DNA of 64,000 nucleotides from DATAEE01 sp036258175 (GTDB lineage: Bacteria > Acidobacteriota > Vicinamibacteria > Vicinamibacterales > 2-12-FULL-66-21). A program made the translations under genes and the position numbers. Numbering within the stretch: the stretch's first letter is position 1; each line of letters begins with the position of its first letter. The notes below the pieces were generated by a model that worked only from the letters and a program-made list of their open reading frames with translations, ran no database searches and was not told the origin of the DNA. The stretch covers positions 11,985-75,984 of the forward strand of contig DATAEE010000006.1 in assembly GCA_036258175.1 (NCBI GenBank), written 5' to 3'. Shown here piece by piece: positions 26,208 to 34,299 of the stretch.

Positions 26208-26783
26208 ATGGTCCACCGCCTTATCGCGCTCCATCCTAGACGAGGGCAAGTGGTCCCCGTCTCGATGGGCCTGGCCCTCCTGTCCGTTTCGATCCTTCTT
26301 TACCTCCACCGCCATTCGGACCTTCCCGTCCGCCGCAGAATCACAGCGGCGATGAACCTGTTCTTCGGCGTCACGATCGGGACTATGGCTCTCGGCCACC
26401 TTTTGGCTGTGACGACCAAGCTCGCACTGAGCACGCTGCGCGGGTCCGTCCTGCTGTTCTACGTGATCGGGATCGTCCTCGCCGTGCCGTCGTGGCGGCT
26501 CATCCACCACGCGCGCGAGCTGGTGGCGTCAGACCGCGATCTGGGAAGCCGGACGATCGTTCTCAACGTGTGGTTGGGGATGACGCTCCTGGCGCTGGGA
26601 TTTCCCAACCTGCCGCTGGCGGCACCGGCTTTCTTCAACATCGGCTATCAGCAGCACTCCCGCCGTGCCACGGGCTGGGCAATCGTCGGCGTCGCGGTCG
26701 TCCTGAACGTGGGCCTGTTCCTCGCCTCGCTGGTGTTCCTGGCAAGCGGCCAGACGTTCGAGCAGTTCAGCGGGATCGAGTAG
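26208..26783 (+). CDS. Polytopic membrane protein of unknown function
   Basis: About 191 residues with five hydrophobic segments: VPVSMGLALLSVSILLYL, AMNLFFGVTIGTMALGHLLA, LRGSVLLFYVIGIVLAVP, TIVLNVWLGMTLLALGFPNL and AIVGVAVVLNVGLFLASLVF. The first His-rich stretch (MVHRLIALHPRRG) is probably cytosolic. No family recognised. Start is uncertain: ATG at 26208 or a GTG two codons earlier; no Shine-Dalgarno is visible. It converges on the MFS gene with only 3 bp between stop codons. Confidence 0.65.
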   Translation: MVHRLIALHPRRGQVVPVSMGLALLSVSILLYLHRHSDLPVRRRITAAMNLFFGVTIGTMALGHLLAVTTKLALSTLRGSVLLFYVIGIVLAVPSWRLIHHARELVASDRDLGSRTIVLNVWLGMTLLALGFPNLPLAAPAFFNIGYQQHSRRATGWAIVGVAVVLNVGLFLASLVFLASGQTFEQFSGIE

Positions 26784-26786
26784 CGG

Positions 26787-27938
26787 TCACTGCCGCCTCC
26801 ACCGCTTGTCCGCGACGAAAAAGTAGGGCACGGCGAACGCTGACACCGCGGCGGCGACGACCCACGCCGGCTTGTATCCGAACCGCTGAATGATCCAACC
26901 CATGCTCGTCGAGCCGGTGCCGATGCCGGTGTCGAACGCGGCGATGATCGCGCCGTACGCCGCGCCGCGGCGACGCGGATCCACGCGCTGCATGACGTAT
27001 GCGGTGAAGACCGGGAACGCCGATCCAAAACCTAACCCGAAGATGATGGCGGCGGTCATCATCGACCCGCGCGTCGGCCCGATAGGGAGGATCGACAGGC
27101 CAAGCGTCGCGAGGAGCAGACACGGCACGAAGATCCGGCGGTAGCCGAACCGGTCGCCGAGCGGCGCCGACAACGGCCGGGTGATGAGCATGACCCCGGC
27201 CAGCGTGGTCAGAAAGATGCTTTTCGGGGCGATGCCGTGAGACTCGGCGTACAGCGCCGAAAAGCTCGTGATCCCGCCGTACGAAAAAGCGTACAGAAAA
27301 ACCGTCAGCGCGAGAAAGAAGACGCGCCAGTCGAGCACGCCGTGCGGCGGCGCCTCCACTTCGCCCGGCCCGTGATCGTGCCTCATCTCCTTCAGCGTCG
27401 TCGCAATCGCCGTCATGATCAGGTTGAGCGTCAGCATGACGGCGCACACCCACAGCCAGCCGAACCGGTAGATCCAGAACCCGGTGAGCGGCGCCACCGC
27501 GATGGCGATGATGGACGACAGGCCCCAATAGCTGATGCCTTCGCCGCGCCGCTTCTCCGGCAGCAGCGACATCATGTAGGCGCCTGACGCGGAGAGCAGC
27601 CCGGACCAGAACACGCCGTGCGGCACGACGAGCGCCAGCGTCACGCGCCAGTCCGACACGACGGCGTACGCGACCGTGAAGCCCGCGATCGCGAGGCTGC
27701 AGATGATCAGCATCTTCTTGTGACCGATGCGATCGCCGAGCGAGCCGGTGAACGGCGCCGAGAAAGCGGACGAGTACGTCAGCAGGCCGAGGAAGAGCCC
27801 CGCGGCGAACGTCGAGCCGCCCAGGTCACGGATGTGAAACGGAGCGGTCGGGAAGAGCAGGAACGCCGACAGAAAGACGGTGAAACTGTAGCCGCACATC
27901 AGAAAGAAGTGCGGTGTAAAGAGCCGATCCGACGACAT
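26787..27938 (-). CDS. Major facilitator superfamily transporter
   Basis: A 383-residue secondary transporter with about twelve membrane segments. The N-half shows the loop-2 signature GSLGDRIGHKKMLIICSL (GxxxDRxGRRR type) and the second half repeats it as APLGDRFGYRRIFVPCLLL. It lacks a long central loop. MFS carriers of this type export drugs or move sugars; substrate cannot be told. The start is ATG at 27938; a TTG just upstream is less likely. It lies 12 bp downstream of the permease gene on the same strand, so both may be co-transcribed. Confidence 0.88.
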   Translation of the reverse strand: MSSDRLFTPHFFLMCGYSFTVFLSAFLLFPTAPFHIRDLGGSTFAAGLFLGLLTYSSAFSAPFTGSLGDRIGHKKMLIICSLAIAGFTVAYAVVSDWRVTLALVVPHGVFWSGLLSASGAYMMSLLPEKRRGEGISYWGLSSIIAIAVAPLTGFWIYRFGWLWVCAVMLTLNLIMTAIATTLKEMRHDHGPGEVEAPPHGVLDWRVFFLALTVFLYAFSYGGITSFSALYAESHGIAPKSIFLTTLAGVMLITRPLSAPLGDRFGYRRIFVPCLLLATLGLSILPIGPTRGSMMTAAIIFGLGFGSAFPVFTAYVMQRVDPRRRGAAYGAIIAAFDTGIGTGSTSMGWIIQRFGYKPAWVVAAAVSAFAVPYFFVADKRWRRQ

Positions 27939-27950
27939 CAAGTAGTCGCA

Positions 27951-30398
27951 TCATTCTGATTTGAGCGCGGTCACGGGGTCAACTCGCGTCGCGCGGCGCG
28001 CGGGTAACGCACTCGCGCCGAGCGCGACGATCGAGAGCACGAGCGGAACGGCGACGAACGTCAACGGATCCAGCGAGCTCACCTCGTAGAGGAGCGTGCC
28101 GATCAGGCGCGCGAGTGGAACGGCGACGATGAGACCCACGACGATGCCGCCGATCGACAGCGCGAGGCCGCGGCCGAGGACGAGACGCAGCACGTCACGC
28201 GGTCCGGCGCCGATCGCGACGCGGATGCCAATCTCACGTGTCCGGAGCGTGACCAAATACGACAGCACACCGTAGACCCCGATTGCCGCGAGCAGCAGCG
28301 CCAGCGCGGCGAAGACCCCGAACAGCACGCTCGTGAACCGCGGCTCGGATAACGACGTCGCGACGATTCCGGTCATGGGCCTGACTTGCGCGAGCGGCAG
28401 GTTCGGATCGAGCGCGCGCACCTCCGCGCGGACCGCCGACGCCAGCGCCATCGGATCGCCGGTCGTCTTGGCCACGATGCTCATGCTGCGGATGGGATTC
28501 CCGGTGGCGACGTGCCACTGCGCGTGTGGGACGTAGAACTTCTCCTTGATCGCCGCAGTCATGCCGTTGTGCCGCACGTCCTTGACGATGCCGACGATCG
28601 TGACCCACGGACGCTTGGGATCCCCGCCGATTCTCATGCGCCGGCCGATCGGATCCTGGCCGGCGTAATAACGCCGCACGAGCTCCTCGTTCACCAGCGC
28701 GACGAGCTGCGACGTGGCCGTGTCGGTCGGCCGGAAGGTGCGGCCGCGTACGAGTCGCTCACCGACGGTCTCGAGGTAGTCGTCGGTCACGATCTGCCAA
28801 TCGCCCTTCGCGTTGGATCCGGGAGGGGGCGTGTAGCCCTCCACCATGAGCCCGTAGTCTCCGATCTGTCCGGCGAGGGGCAGCAGGCGGGCCGCGCCGG
28901 CCGAACGCACGCCGGGCAGCCTGCGGACGCGCTCGACGAGCTGCTGATAGAAGAGCACGACCTTTTCAGGCGTGTCGTACGTCGCGGGCGGCGTCGACAG
29001 CCGGAGTGTCAGGACGTTCGACGGGTCGAAACCGATGTCGATCTGCTGCAGTTTCGCGAGGCTGCGCATCATCAGGCCCGCGCCGAGGACGAGGACGACG
29101 GCGAGCGCCATTTCGGCGATGACGAGCGCGCTGCGGAACCGCTGACGGCCGGTGCCGGCAGTCGCGTTCTGCGCGCCGTCCTTCAGATGCGAGGCGACGT
29201 TCGCGCCGAGCAGCCGCAGCGCGGGCGCGAGGCTGAAGAACGCAGCGGTGATCATCGTGAGCGCGACGGCGAAGAGCAGGACGCGCACGTCGACCGCCGC
29301 CTCCGCGAGGCGCGGGATGCCGGCAGGCGCCCACCACGTCAGCCAGCGGACGATGCCGTACGCGAGCGCAATCCCGGCGGCAGTGCCGACGCCGGCGAGC
29401 ACGAGCCCTTCGGCGACGAGCTGCCGCACGACGCGGCCCCGTCCGGCGCCGAGCGCGGAACGGACGGCGATTTCGCGCTGGCGTCCCTCGGCGCGCACGA
29501 TCAAAAGGTTGGCGACGTTGAAGCAGGCGATGAGAAGGAGGAAGCCGACCGCTGCGAAGACCGCGATCACCGCGCCGCGCACTTCACCGACGACCTCGTC
29601 CCTGAGCGTCACGGCGAACGCCGAGAACTCCATCTCTTTCGGATAGAACCCTTCGCGCGTCAGCGCCTGTGTGATGGACTGCAGCTCGGAGGTAGCCTGC
29701 GCGGCGTTCGCACCCGGCCGAAGCCGGGCGACGCCGTAGTAGCCGTGGCTTCCGTGATCGGCGGTTTTGGGATCGATCTGCAGCGGCACGAACACCTGCG
29801 ATCGATCTGCCGACGCGTAGTCGGTCGGCAGCGCGAACCCGCGCGGCGTGACGCCAACGATCTGATATGGGCGGCCGTTCAGCTCGATGGCCTGCCCGAT
29901 CGCGGAGCTCTCGCCGGCGTAGCGGCGCTGCCACAGCTCGTACGAGATGACCGCAACGGCCGGACCGTTCGGGACATCTTCTTCCGGCGTGTAGGTGCGT
30001 CCCGCGACAGGACGAACCACGAGCGCGTCGAAGATGTTCGCCGTCGCCTCGGCGTAGGCCACCCGCTCCGGCTCGGCGCCGCCACCTGTCACGTTGATCT
30101 GGCCGTCGCTCCACGCGGCCACGGTGTGCAGCGTCAGGCTGCGCGTCCGGTAGTCGAGCACCTCGCCATCGGCGAGCCAGGTCTTGTCGAACGAGATCCA
30201 CTTGCTCCAGATCATCACCGTCCGATCCGGCTCCGGCCACGGCAGCGGACGGAGGAGGACGGCGTCGAGCGCACTGAAGATGGCGGCGGTCAGGCCGACA
30301 CCGAGCGCCAGCGTCAGAAGGGCAACCGCGGCAAACCCGGGGCTCCGGCGGAGCCCGCGCGCCGCGTATTTGAGGTCCTGGACGAAGCTGCTGACCAT
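27951..30398 (-). CDS. Orphan ABC permease of the acidobacterial duplicated (MacB/FtsX-like) type
   Basis: An 815-residue membrane protein with two MacB-type halves. The N-terminus VQDLKYAARGLRRSPGFAAV runs into the first membrane helix (LLTLALGVGLTAAIFSALDAVL), followed by a MacB periplasmic core, three helices (about 275-400), a second core and three C-terminal helices. FtsX-type motifs are EIAVRSALGAGRGRVVRQL and REIGIRVAIGAGPRDVLRLV. In other bacteria such permeases pair with an ATPase; here none is nearby, which is usual for this acidobacterial family. The function is unproven (macrolide- or lipoprotein-type export suspected). Confidence 0.9.
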   Translation of the reverse strand: MVSSFVQDLKYAARGLRRSPGFAAVALLTLALGVGLTAAIFSALDAVLLRPLPWPEPDRTVMIWSKWISFDKTWLADGEVLDYRTRSLTLHTVAAWSDGQINVTGGGAEPERVAYAEATANIFDALVVRPVAGRTYTPEEDVPNGPAVAVISYELWQRRYAGESSAIGQAIELNGRPYQIVGVTPRGFALPTDYASADRSQVFVPLQIDPKTADHGSHGYYGVARLRPGANAAQATSELQSITQALTREGFYPKEMEFSAFAVTLRDEVVGEVRGAVIAVFAAVGFLLLIACFNVANLLIVRAEGRQREIAVRSALGAGRGRVVRQLVAEGLVLAGVGTAAGIALAYGIVRWLTWWAPAGIPRLAEAAVDVRVLLFAVALTMITAAFFSLAPALRLLGANVASHLKDGAQNATAGTGRQRFRSALVIAEMALAVVLVLGAGLMMRSLAKLQQIDIGFDPSNVLTLRLSTPPATYDTPEKVVLFYQQLVERVRRLPGVRSAGAARLLPLAGQIGDYGLMVEGYTPPPGSNAKGDWQIVTDDYLETVGERLVRGRTFRPTDTATSQLVALVNEELVRRYYAGQDPIGRRMRIGGDPKRPWVTIVGIVKDVRHNGMTAAIKEKFYVPHAQWHVATGNPIRSMSIVAKTTGDPMALASAVRAEVRALDPNLPLAQVRPMTGIVATSLSEPRFTSVLFGVFAALALLLAAIGVYGVLSYLVTLRTREIGIRVAIGAGPRDVLRLVLGRGLALSIGGIVVGLIVAVPLARLIGTLLYEVSSLDPLTFVAVPLVLSIVALGASALPARRATRVDPVTALKSE

Positions 30399-30466
30399 GC
30401 AGGCTTAGACGGTCGGAGCGATGTGCGGGTTGACGGACGGTCGGCTCTTGATGCTTAGTGCCCAGT

Positions 30467-30961
30467 ATGTCATCAGCGTCATCCCTCGATCGCTTCCGTC
30501 CGGCGAAAGTCTGGAAAACGATGAGTCAGGACCGCCGCGTCGAGGCGGCGCGGGCGTTCTGGGCCGACGATCAGGCCGCCGAGCAGCACGCCGAGGCCAT
30601 CCTCGCCATCGCCGGTCACCTGAAGTTCCGGCCGAAGAGTGCCGCCGCGCTCCCGATCGATCGCCGCGCCCGCTATCTCGCAGGCCTGCCGGCGATGCCC
30701 GAGGCGGTCGCCACCCGCCTGCTGATCGCCTGGCACCTGGAGCGGCAGCGGCCGATGATGGGCGCATTCCTGGATGCGCTGGGCATCACCCACGAGAATG
30801 GACTGATCAACGAGGAGGTGAAGCCGCCGGACACCGACCGGCTCGCCAGCGCGGCAAAGACTCTGGCGGCCAGTTACCCACCGGAAGATGTGACGTTGTA
30901 CTTCTCCGCGCTCATTTCGCAGGATCCCGACACGTGGGGTGGGCTGAGCGATCACGTCTAG
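30467..30961 (+). CDS. Hypothetical protein, 164 aa
   Basis: An all-helical cytosolic protein without a recognised domain. It contains VWKTMSQDRRVEAARAFWAD, HAEAILAIAGHLKFRPKSAA, LPAMPEAVATRLLIAWHLER-QRPMMGAFLDALGITHENGL and ends in YFSALISQDPDTWGGL. The regular pattern and conserved-looking motifs suggest a real gene. Start chosen at ATG 30467; a GTG at 30458 is an alternative, and neither has a Shine-Dalgarno. Its stop overlaps the stop of the convergent FAD gene by 4 bp, inside a heptamer repeat. Confidence 0.7.
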   Translation: MSSASSLDRFRPAKVWKTMSQDRRVEAARAFWADDQAAEQHAEAILAIAGHLKFRPKSAAALPIDRRARYLAGLPAMPEAVATRLLIAWHLERQRPMMGAFLDALGITHENGLINEEVKPPDTDRLASAAKTLAASYPPEDVTLYFSALISQDPDTWGGLSDHV

Positions 30962-32286
30962 CAATCAGCAATCAGCAATGAGGAGATCTCCTCAACAGCC
31001 CGCAGTCCACTTTCCACTGCCCCATTCATGTAACCCTGCGACTCGATGCTCGTGTGCTCGCCGGCGAAGACGATCCGGCCGTGCGGACGCGACAGCCAGG
31101 CGCGCAGGTCCGGGTCGAAGCCAACGGTAAAGACCGCGTAGCCGCCGCGCGCCCACGGATCCCTCTCCCACACGACCATCTTCAGCGTGCGGGGCGTGTG
31201 CCGGTTCGCACCCAACCAGGCCAGCTCGCGTGCCAGCGCCCGCCAGCCCTGCGACACGAGTCGTTGCAGACCGTCCGACGCGGAACCACCCGCGAGCAGG
31301 CTGAGGATCCCGCCGCGACCCCACTGCTGTTCGCTGCCGTCCCAGACTGCACCAGTGTCGGCGTCCGTGCCGAAGGCGCGGCGGCGCATGGGCGCGCGCC
31401 AGAAGCGCCGATTGAATTCCGCCAGGACGCGGGTCGCGCGGCCGTAAGCGAGCGTCGCGATCGCGTCGCGCTGCCGGGGCGGGAGCGCCGGCCGGATCTC
31501 GATGTCGCGCAGCGTCGAGGCGGGCGCCGTCACGATCGCGTAGTCCACGCGGACCTGGGATCGCCGGCCGCGGCGGTCGGCCACTGTGAGGCGGACGCCG
31601 CGCGCCGAGCCACTGATTGCGAGGACAGTCGTCTGAAGATGAACCGCTCCGCGGACGCGCTTCGCCAGCGCCCGCGGCAGCGCATCGTTTCCCTCCTTGA
31701 GCCTGTACATTTTCGCTTCGGCGGGATTGCCCTCGGTCGCGAACTGATCGACGAGCATCAGCAACGCAAGCTCGGACGGATCCGCGAGGAAGAACCCGCG
31801 CAGGCCGGTCAGCATCTTCCGTTCGATCGCGCTCGCCCGCACCCGCGCGAGCCATGCTCCGACGGACTCGCACGCCAGTCGGCGCGCGATCGCGGTGTCC
31901 CAGCGCTGCTCCGAGACCTTGTACACGTCGACGAGCTGCTGCAGCCGCTTCTCGAGCTTTTCCCAACCGGGGATGTAGCGCGTCATGCCGGGATCGCCGG
32001 CCGCGTGAAACCCGAATCCGCCTCGCAGGATCCGAACGGGCGTGCAGCCGACGGCTTTCGCGAGCTCGAGCACGCGATCCTGCTCGTCTTCGATGAGGTC
32101 CGCCCCAAGCTCGGCGTGCCCGCCATTAGCAAAGTCGCGGCTCGTCCACACGCGGCCGCCGACGCGATCGCGGGGATCGAAGATTACGGATTCAGCGCCT
32201 CGGCGGCCGAGCTCTCGCGCCGCGGTGAGGCCGGCCAGTCCGGCGCCGACGATCGCGACTCGACAGCCGGAAAGGTCGCGGGCCAT
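30958..32286 (-). CDS. FAD-dependent amine oxidase family protein
   Basis: A 442-residue flavoprotein. The N-terminal Rossmann motif VAIVGAGLAGLTAARELGRR is followed by the acidic end of strand two (VIFDPRD) and the amine-oxidase signature DRVGGRVWTS. C-terminal FAD motif: GRIVFAGEHTSIESQGYMNG. It probably oxidises an amine or a carotenoid/porphyrin-like substrate with O2 or another acceptor; the substrate is not readable. No signal peptide. The last six codons before the stop lie in AGCAATC heptamer repeats. A TATGCT box ends 6 nt before the start. It follows the small membrane-protein gene by 24 bp. Confidence 0.88.
   Translation of the reverse strand: MARDLSGCRVAIVGAGLAGLTAARELGRRGAESVIFDPRDRVGGRVWTSRDFANGGHAELGADLIEDEQDRVLELAKAVGCTPVRILRGGFGFHAAGDPGMTRYIPGWEKLEKRLQQLVDVYKVSEQRWDTAIARRLACESVGAWLARVRASAIERKMLTGLRGFFLADPSELALLMLVDQFATEGNPAEAKMYRLKEGNDALPRALAKRVRGAVHLQTTVLAISGSARGVRLTVADRRGRRSQVRVDYAIVTAPASTLRDIEIRPALPPRQRDAIATLAYGRATRVLAEFNRRFWRAPMRRRAFGTDADTGAVWDGSEQQWGRGGILSLLAGGSASDGLQRLVSQGWRALARELAWLGANRHTPRTLKMVVWERDPWARGGYAVFTVGFDPDLRAWLSRPHGRIVFAGEHTSIESQGYMNGAVESGLRAVEEISSLLIADC
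30960..30980. repeat. Three heptamers AGCAATC at the meeting point of convergent genes
   Basis: AGCAATC, AGCAATC and AGCAATG occupy 30960-30980 and include both overlapping stop codons; read on the minus strand they encode the end of the amine oxidase. Related to the arrays at 47321-47404 and 62238-62258. Confidence 0.6.
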
Positions 32287-32292
32287 CCATCA

Positions 32293-32298
32293 AGCATA
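32293..32298 (-). promoter_or_regulatory. Candidate leaderless -10 TATGCT for the amine oxidase
   Basis: Minus-strand TATGCT ends 6 nt before the ATG at 32286; no Shine-Dalgarno is present. Confidence 0.4.
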
Positions 32299-32310
32299 TC
32301 TGCGTCCGGC

Positions 32311-32814
32311 TCAGAAACTGACGCGGACGCCGGCGCCGAGCGCGCGCGGTCCGATCACCGGCGCGAACGAGACGCCGGGGCGCCGCTCGACGCGGTAAAG
32401 AGCCGTGCGCCCCTCGCGCAGCCAGTCGCACCAGACGCCGACGACCGCATAAAAAGCCGTGAACACCGTATGAGAGGTAGTCCAGCTGACGGCGTCTCCG
32501 GCCGCTCCGATTGCGTAGAGCGTGGGAACGAGCGCCGCGCCGATCAGGAATCCGTTCCATAGGCTGTCTGTCCGTTCGACGCGCTCAATCGACTCCAGCG
32601 GCACCGTAAATCGTGCGCCGCTCGTCTGAAGCAGGGTGATTCCGCGGCCGGAGACTTCCGCGACGGTTCCAGCGCGTTCGGCGCCGGTCGTATCGATCAC
32701 GAATACGTTGGCGCCAGGCTTGACGCGCCGCTCGAGCTCTTCGGAATCTGCGCGAACGTCTGACTGCACTGTCATTAGAAGGAGCGCTGCCACCGCAAGT
32801 ACGCTTCCGCCCAT
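32311..32814 (-). CDS. Exported or membrane-anchored hypothetical protein, 167 aa
   Basis: An N-terminal signal or anchor (GGSVLAVAALLLMTVQSDVRA) precedes a short beta domain, VKPGANVFVIDTTGAERAG-TVAEVSGRGITLL, with the look of a small SH3/Sm-like barrel (VxVxxxxGxxxxGxVxxxxxxxxxL), then a hydrophobic pair (NGFLIGAALVPTLYAIGAAG; TVFTAFYAVVGVWCDW) and an outer-membrane-like end GPRALGAGVRVSF. This layout is frequent among acidobacterial hypothetical proteins. GAGGAG lies 6 nt before the ATG at 32814, so a longer frame is rejected. It starts 10 bp after the FAD oxidoreductase gene. Confidence 0.72.
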   Translation of the reverse strand: MGGSVLAVAALLLMTVQSDVRADSEELERRVKPGANVFVIDTTGAERAGTVAEVSGRGITLLQTSGARFTVPLESIERVERTDSLWNGFLIGAALVPTLYAIGAAGDAVSWTTSHTVFTAFYAVVGVWCDWLREGRTALYRVERRPGVSFAPVIGPRALGAGVRVSF

Positions 32815-32824
32815 GCTCGACTCC

Positions 32825-34225
32825 TCAGGCAAACATAGCCTTGTAGTGCCGATACCACTCGCTCTCGAACCGCTCGTCCGGGTCGTACTGGCGCTTGAGC
32901 CGGAGGAACTCCCGGATTTGCGGATAACACGCCTCGACCTGATCGCGCCGCGCCCAGCGGTGATAGGTGAGGTAGTAGCTGCCGCCATAGCGGCGTGCGT
33001 GATCGATCAGCCGTCGAAACGCCTCGGCGGTCCGACCGAGCGCAGCCGGGGTGTGCTCGGTATGCAGGTTCAGGACGATGCACGCCCAGCGGTTTTTCGC
33101 CCACGCCAGGAACGTCTCGTCGTCCCGCTCGATCAGGCGCACCGTGCCGTAGATCACGTTGACGTCGCTGCGCCGGAAGTCGGCGCGAACGTCGTGCAGG
33201 AACGCCTCGAACGCCGCGCGAGGGACGAACACCTCGCTAATCATTTCTGTTGAGCGATGCGGGCTGCCGACGTCGAGCGCGCGGTGATAATCGTCGAGAT
33301 ACTCCGCGAGCTGGTGGGTGTCGGACCAGTAGATCTGCCCGTCCGTCGCAAGGTAATGGCGCGCGTAGTGCTCGAAAGCGCGCTTCTTGTCGACGTGCGC
33401 GAGCCGGACGAGCTCGCGCCAGTCCCGGTCGCCGAGAACGCGCTGGTCTGTTGGGATCTCGACGTCGCCGGCGATCGGCCGGTAACAGGAGCAGACGCCC
33501 GCGCGGAGGAAGTTCGGCGTCGACGGATCGATCGCGAACTGGAAGTCGCCGAACTCGAATCCGGCGTCGACTCGACGGTCGAAGCGCGCCATCAAACCGT
33601 CGGTCGTCGGCATCCCGACGCGGCGTTCCATCTTCCGCCTCGGACGCAGCCGGAGCGTGACGCTGGACACCACACCGAACAGCCCGTAGCCGCCGATCGC
33701 CAGGCGGAAGAGTTCGGGGCGCTCCTCGCGGCTGCAGCGCCGCACGCAACCGGCTGCGTCGACGAGCGTGAACGACTCGACGTCAGCGACGAACGGACGG
33801 AGTGAAAGACCGCGACCGTGAATGTTCGCTCCGAGCGAACCACCGATCGTGAGACGATCCGCACCGGTTTGCTTCTGGACGATCCCCCACTGCACCATCC
33901 GGCCGGCCTGTCGGCTGATCAACGTGTCGATCAGGGCGGGCCACATGATTCCCGCTTCGACCGTGACCAGACCCGCGCCCGCGTCGAACGACAGGACGCG
34001 ATCCAGGGCGGTCAAGTCGAGCAGGACGGCACTCTCGCCGAACTGTTGCCCTCCCATTGAATGGCGGCCGCCCGCGATGGCGACCTTCGCGCGCCGCTCC
34101 CGGGCGGACACCACGATGCGCTGCAGCTCCTCGAGCGACCGCGGCCGACGGACGCTCGCGACGGTAGTCGCGTTGAGCTGCGAGTGGATGTCGTTGACGA
34201 CGGTGCGTTCGTCGATCGCGAGCAT
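32825..34225 (-). CDS. FAD-linked oxidoreductase (FAD_binding_4 / VAO type)
   Basis: A 466-residue flavoenzyme of the vanillyl-alcohol oxidase fold. The pyrophosphate-binding segment is VAIAGGRHSMGGQQFG; the His in GGRHSMGG is the position where family members attach FAD covalently. Further landmarks are RLTIGGSLGANIHGRGL, SFTLVDAAGCVRRCSREE, LFRLAIGGYGLFGVVSSVTL and the C-terminal RFESEWYRHYKAMF. Related enzymes include aldonolactone oxidases and decaprenylphosphoryl-ribose oxidase; the substrate is probably a sugar or polyprenyl-sugar. TATCGT ends 7 nt before the ATG. Confidence 0.87.
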   Translation of the reverse strand: MLAIDERTVVNDIHSQLNATTVASVRRPRSLEELQRIVVSARERRAKVAIAGGRHSMGGQQFGESAVLLDLTALDRVLSFDAGAGLVTVEAGIMWPALIDTLISRQAGRMVQWGIVQKQTGADRLTIGGSLGANIHGRGLSLRPFVADVESFTLVDAAGCVRRCSREERPELFRLAIGGYGLFGVVSSVTLRLRPRRKMERRVGMPTTDGLMARFDRRVDAGFEFGDFQFAIDPSTPNFLRAGVCSCYRPIAGDVEIPTDQRVLGDRDWRELVRLAHVDKKRAFEHYARHYLATDGQIYWSDTHQLAEYLDDYHRALDVGSPHRSTEMISEVFVPRAAFEAFLHDVRADFRRSDVNVIYGTVRLIERDDETFLAWAKNRWACIVLNLHTEHTPAALGRTAEAFRRLIDHARRYGGSYYLTYHRWARRDQVEACYPQIREFLRLKRQYDPDERFESEWYRHYKAMFA

Positions 34226-34232
34226 GAAATCG

Positions 34233-34238
34233 ACGATA
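34233..34238 (-). promoter_or_regulatory. Candidate leaderless -10 TATCGT for the FAD-linked oxidoreductase
   Basis: Minus-strand TATCGT ends 7 nt before the ATG at 34225, the same hexamer and spacing as at 14648-14653. An alternating CG run (34239-34247) sits just upstream. Confidence 0.45.
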
Positions 34239-34299
34239 CGCGCGCGCGTGGTTCAAGTCGTGAGGCGGGCCTGAGACAGGCTGAAAAACTGTGAGGGTT

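Noticed and set aside
28386..30458. A 690-codon open frame on the plus strand
   Set aside because: Antisense to the orphan permease, composition typical of a shadow (Arg/Asp/Glu-rich without folds).
34239..34247. Alternating CG run as a possible Z-DNA switch
   Set aside because: Too short to support a claim in a genome of this base composition; a similar run occurs inside a coding region near 36840.
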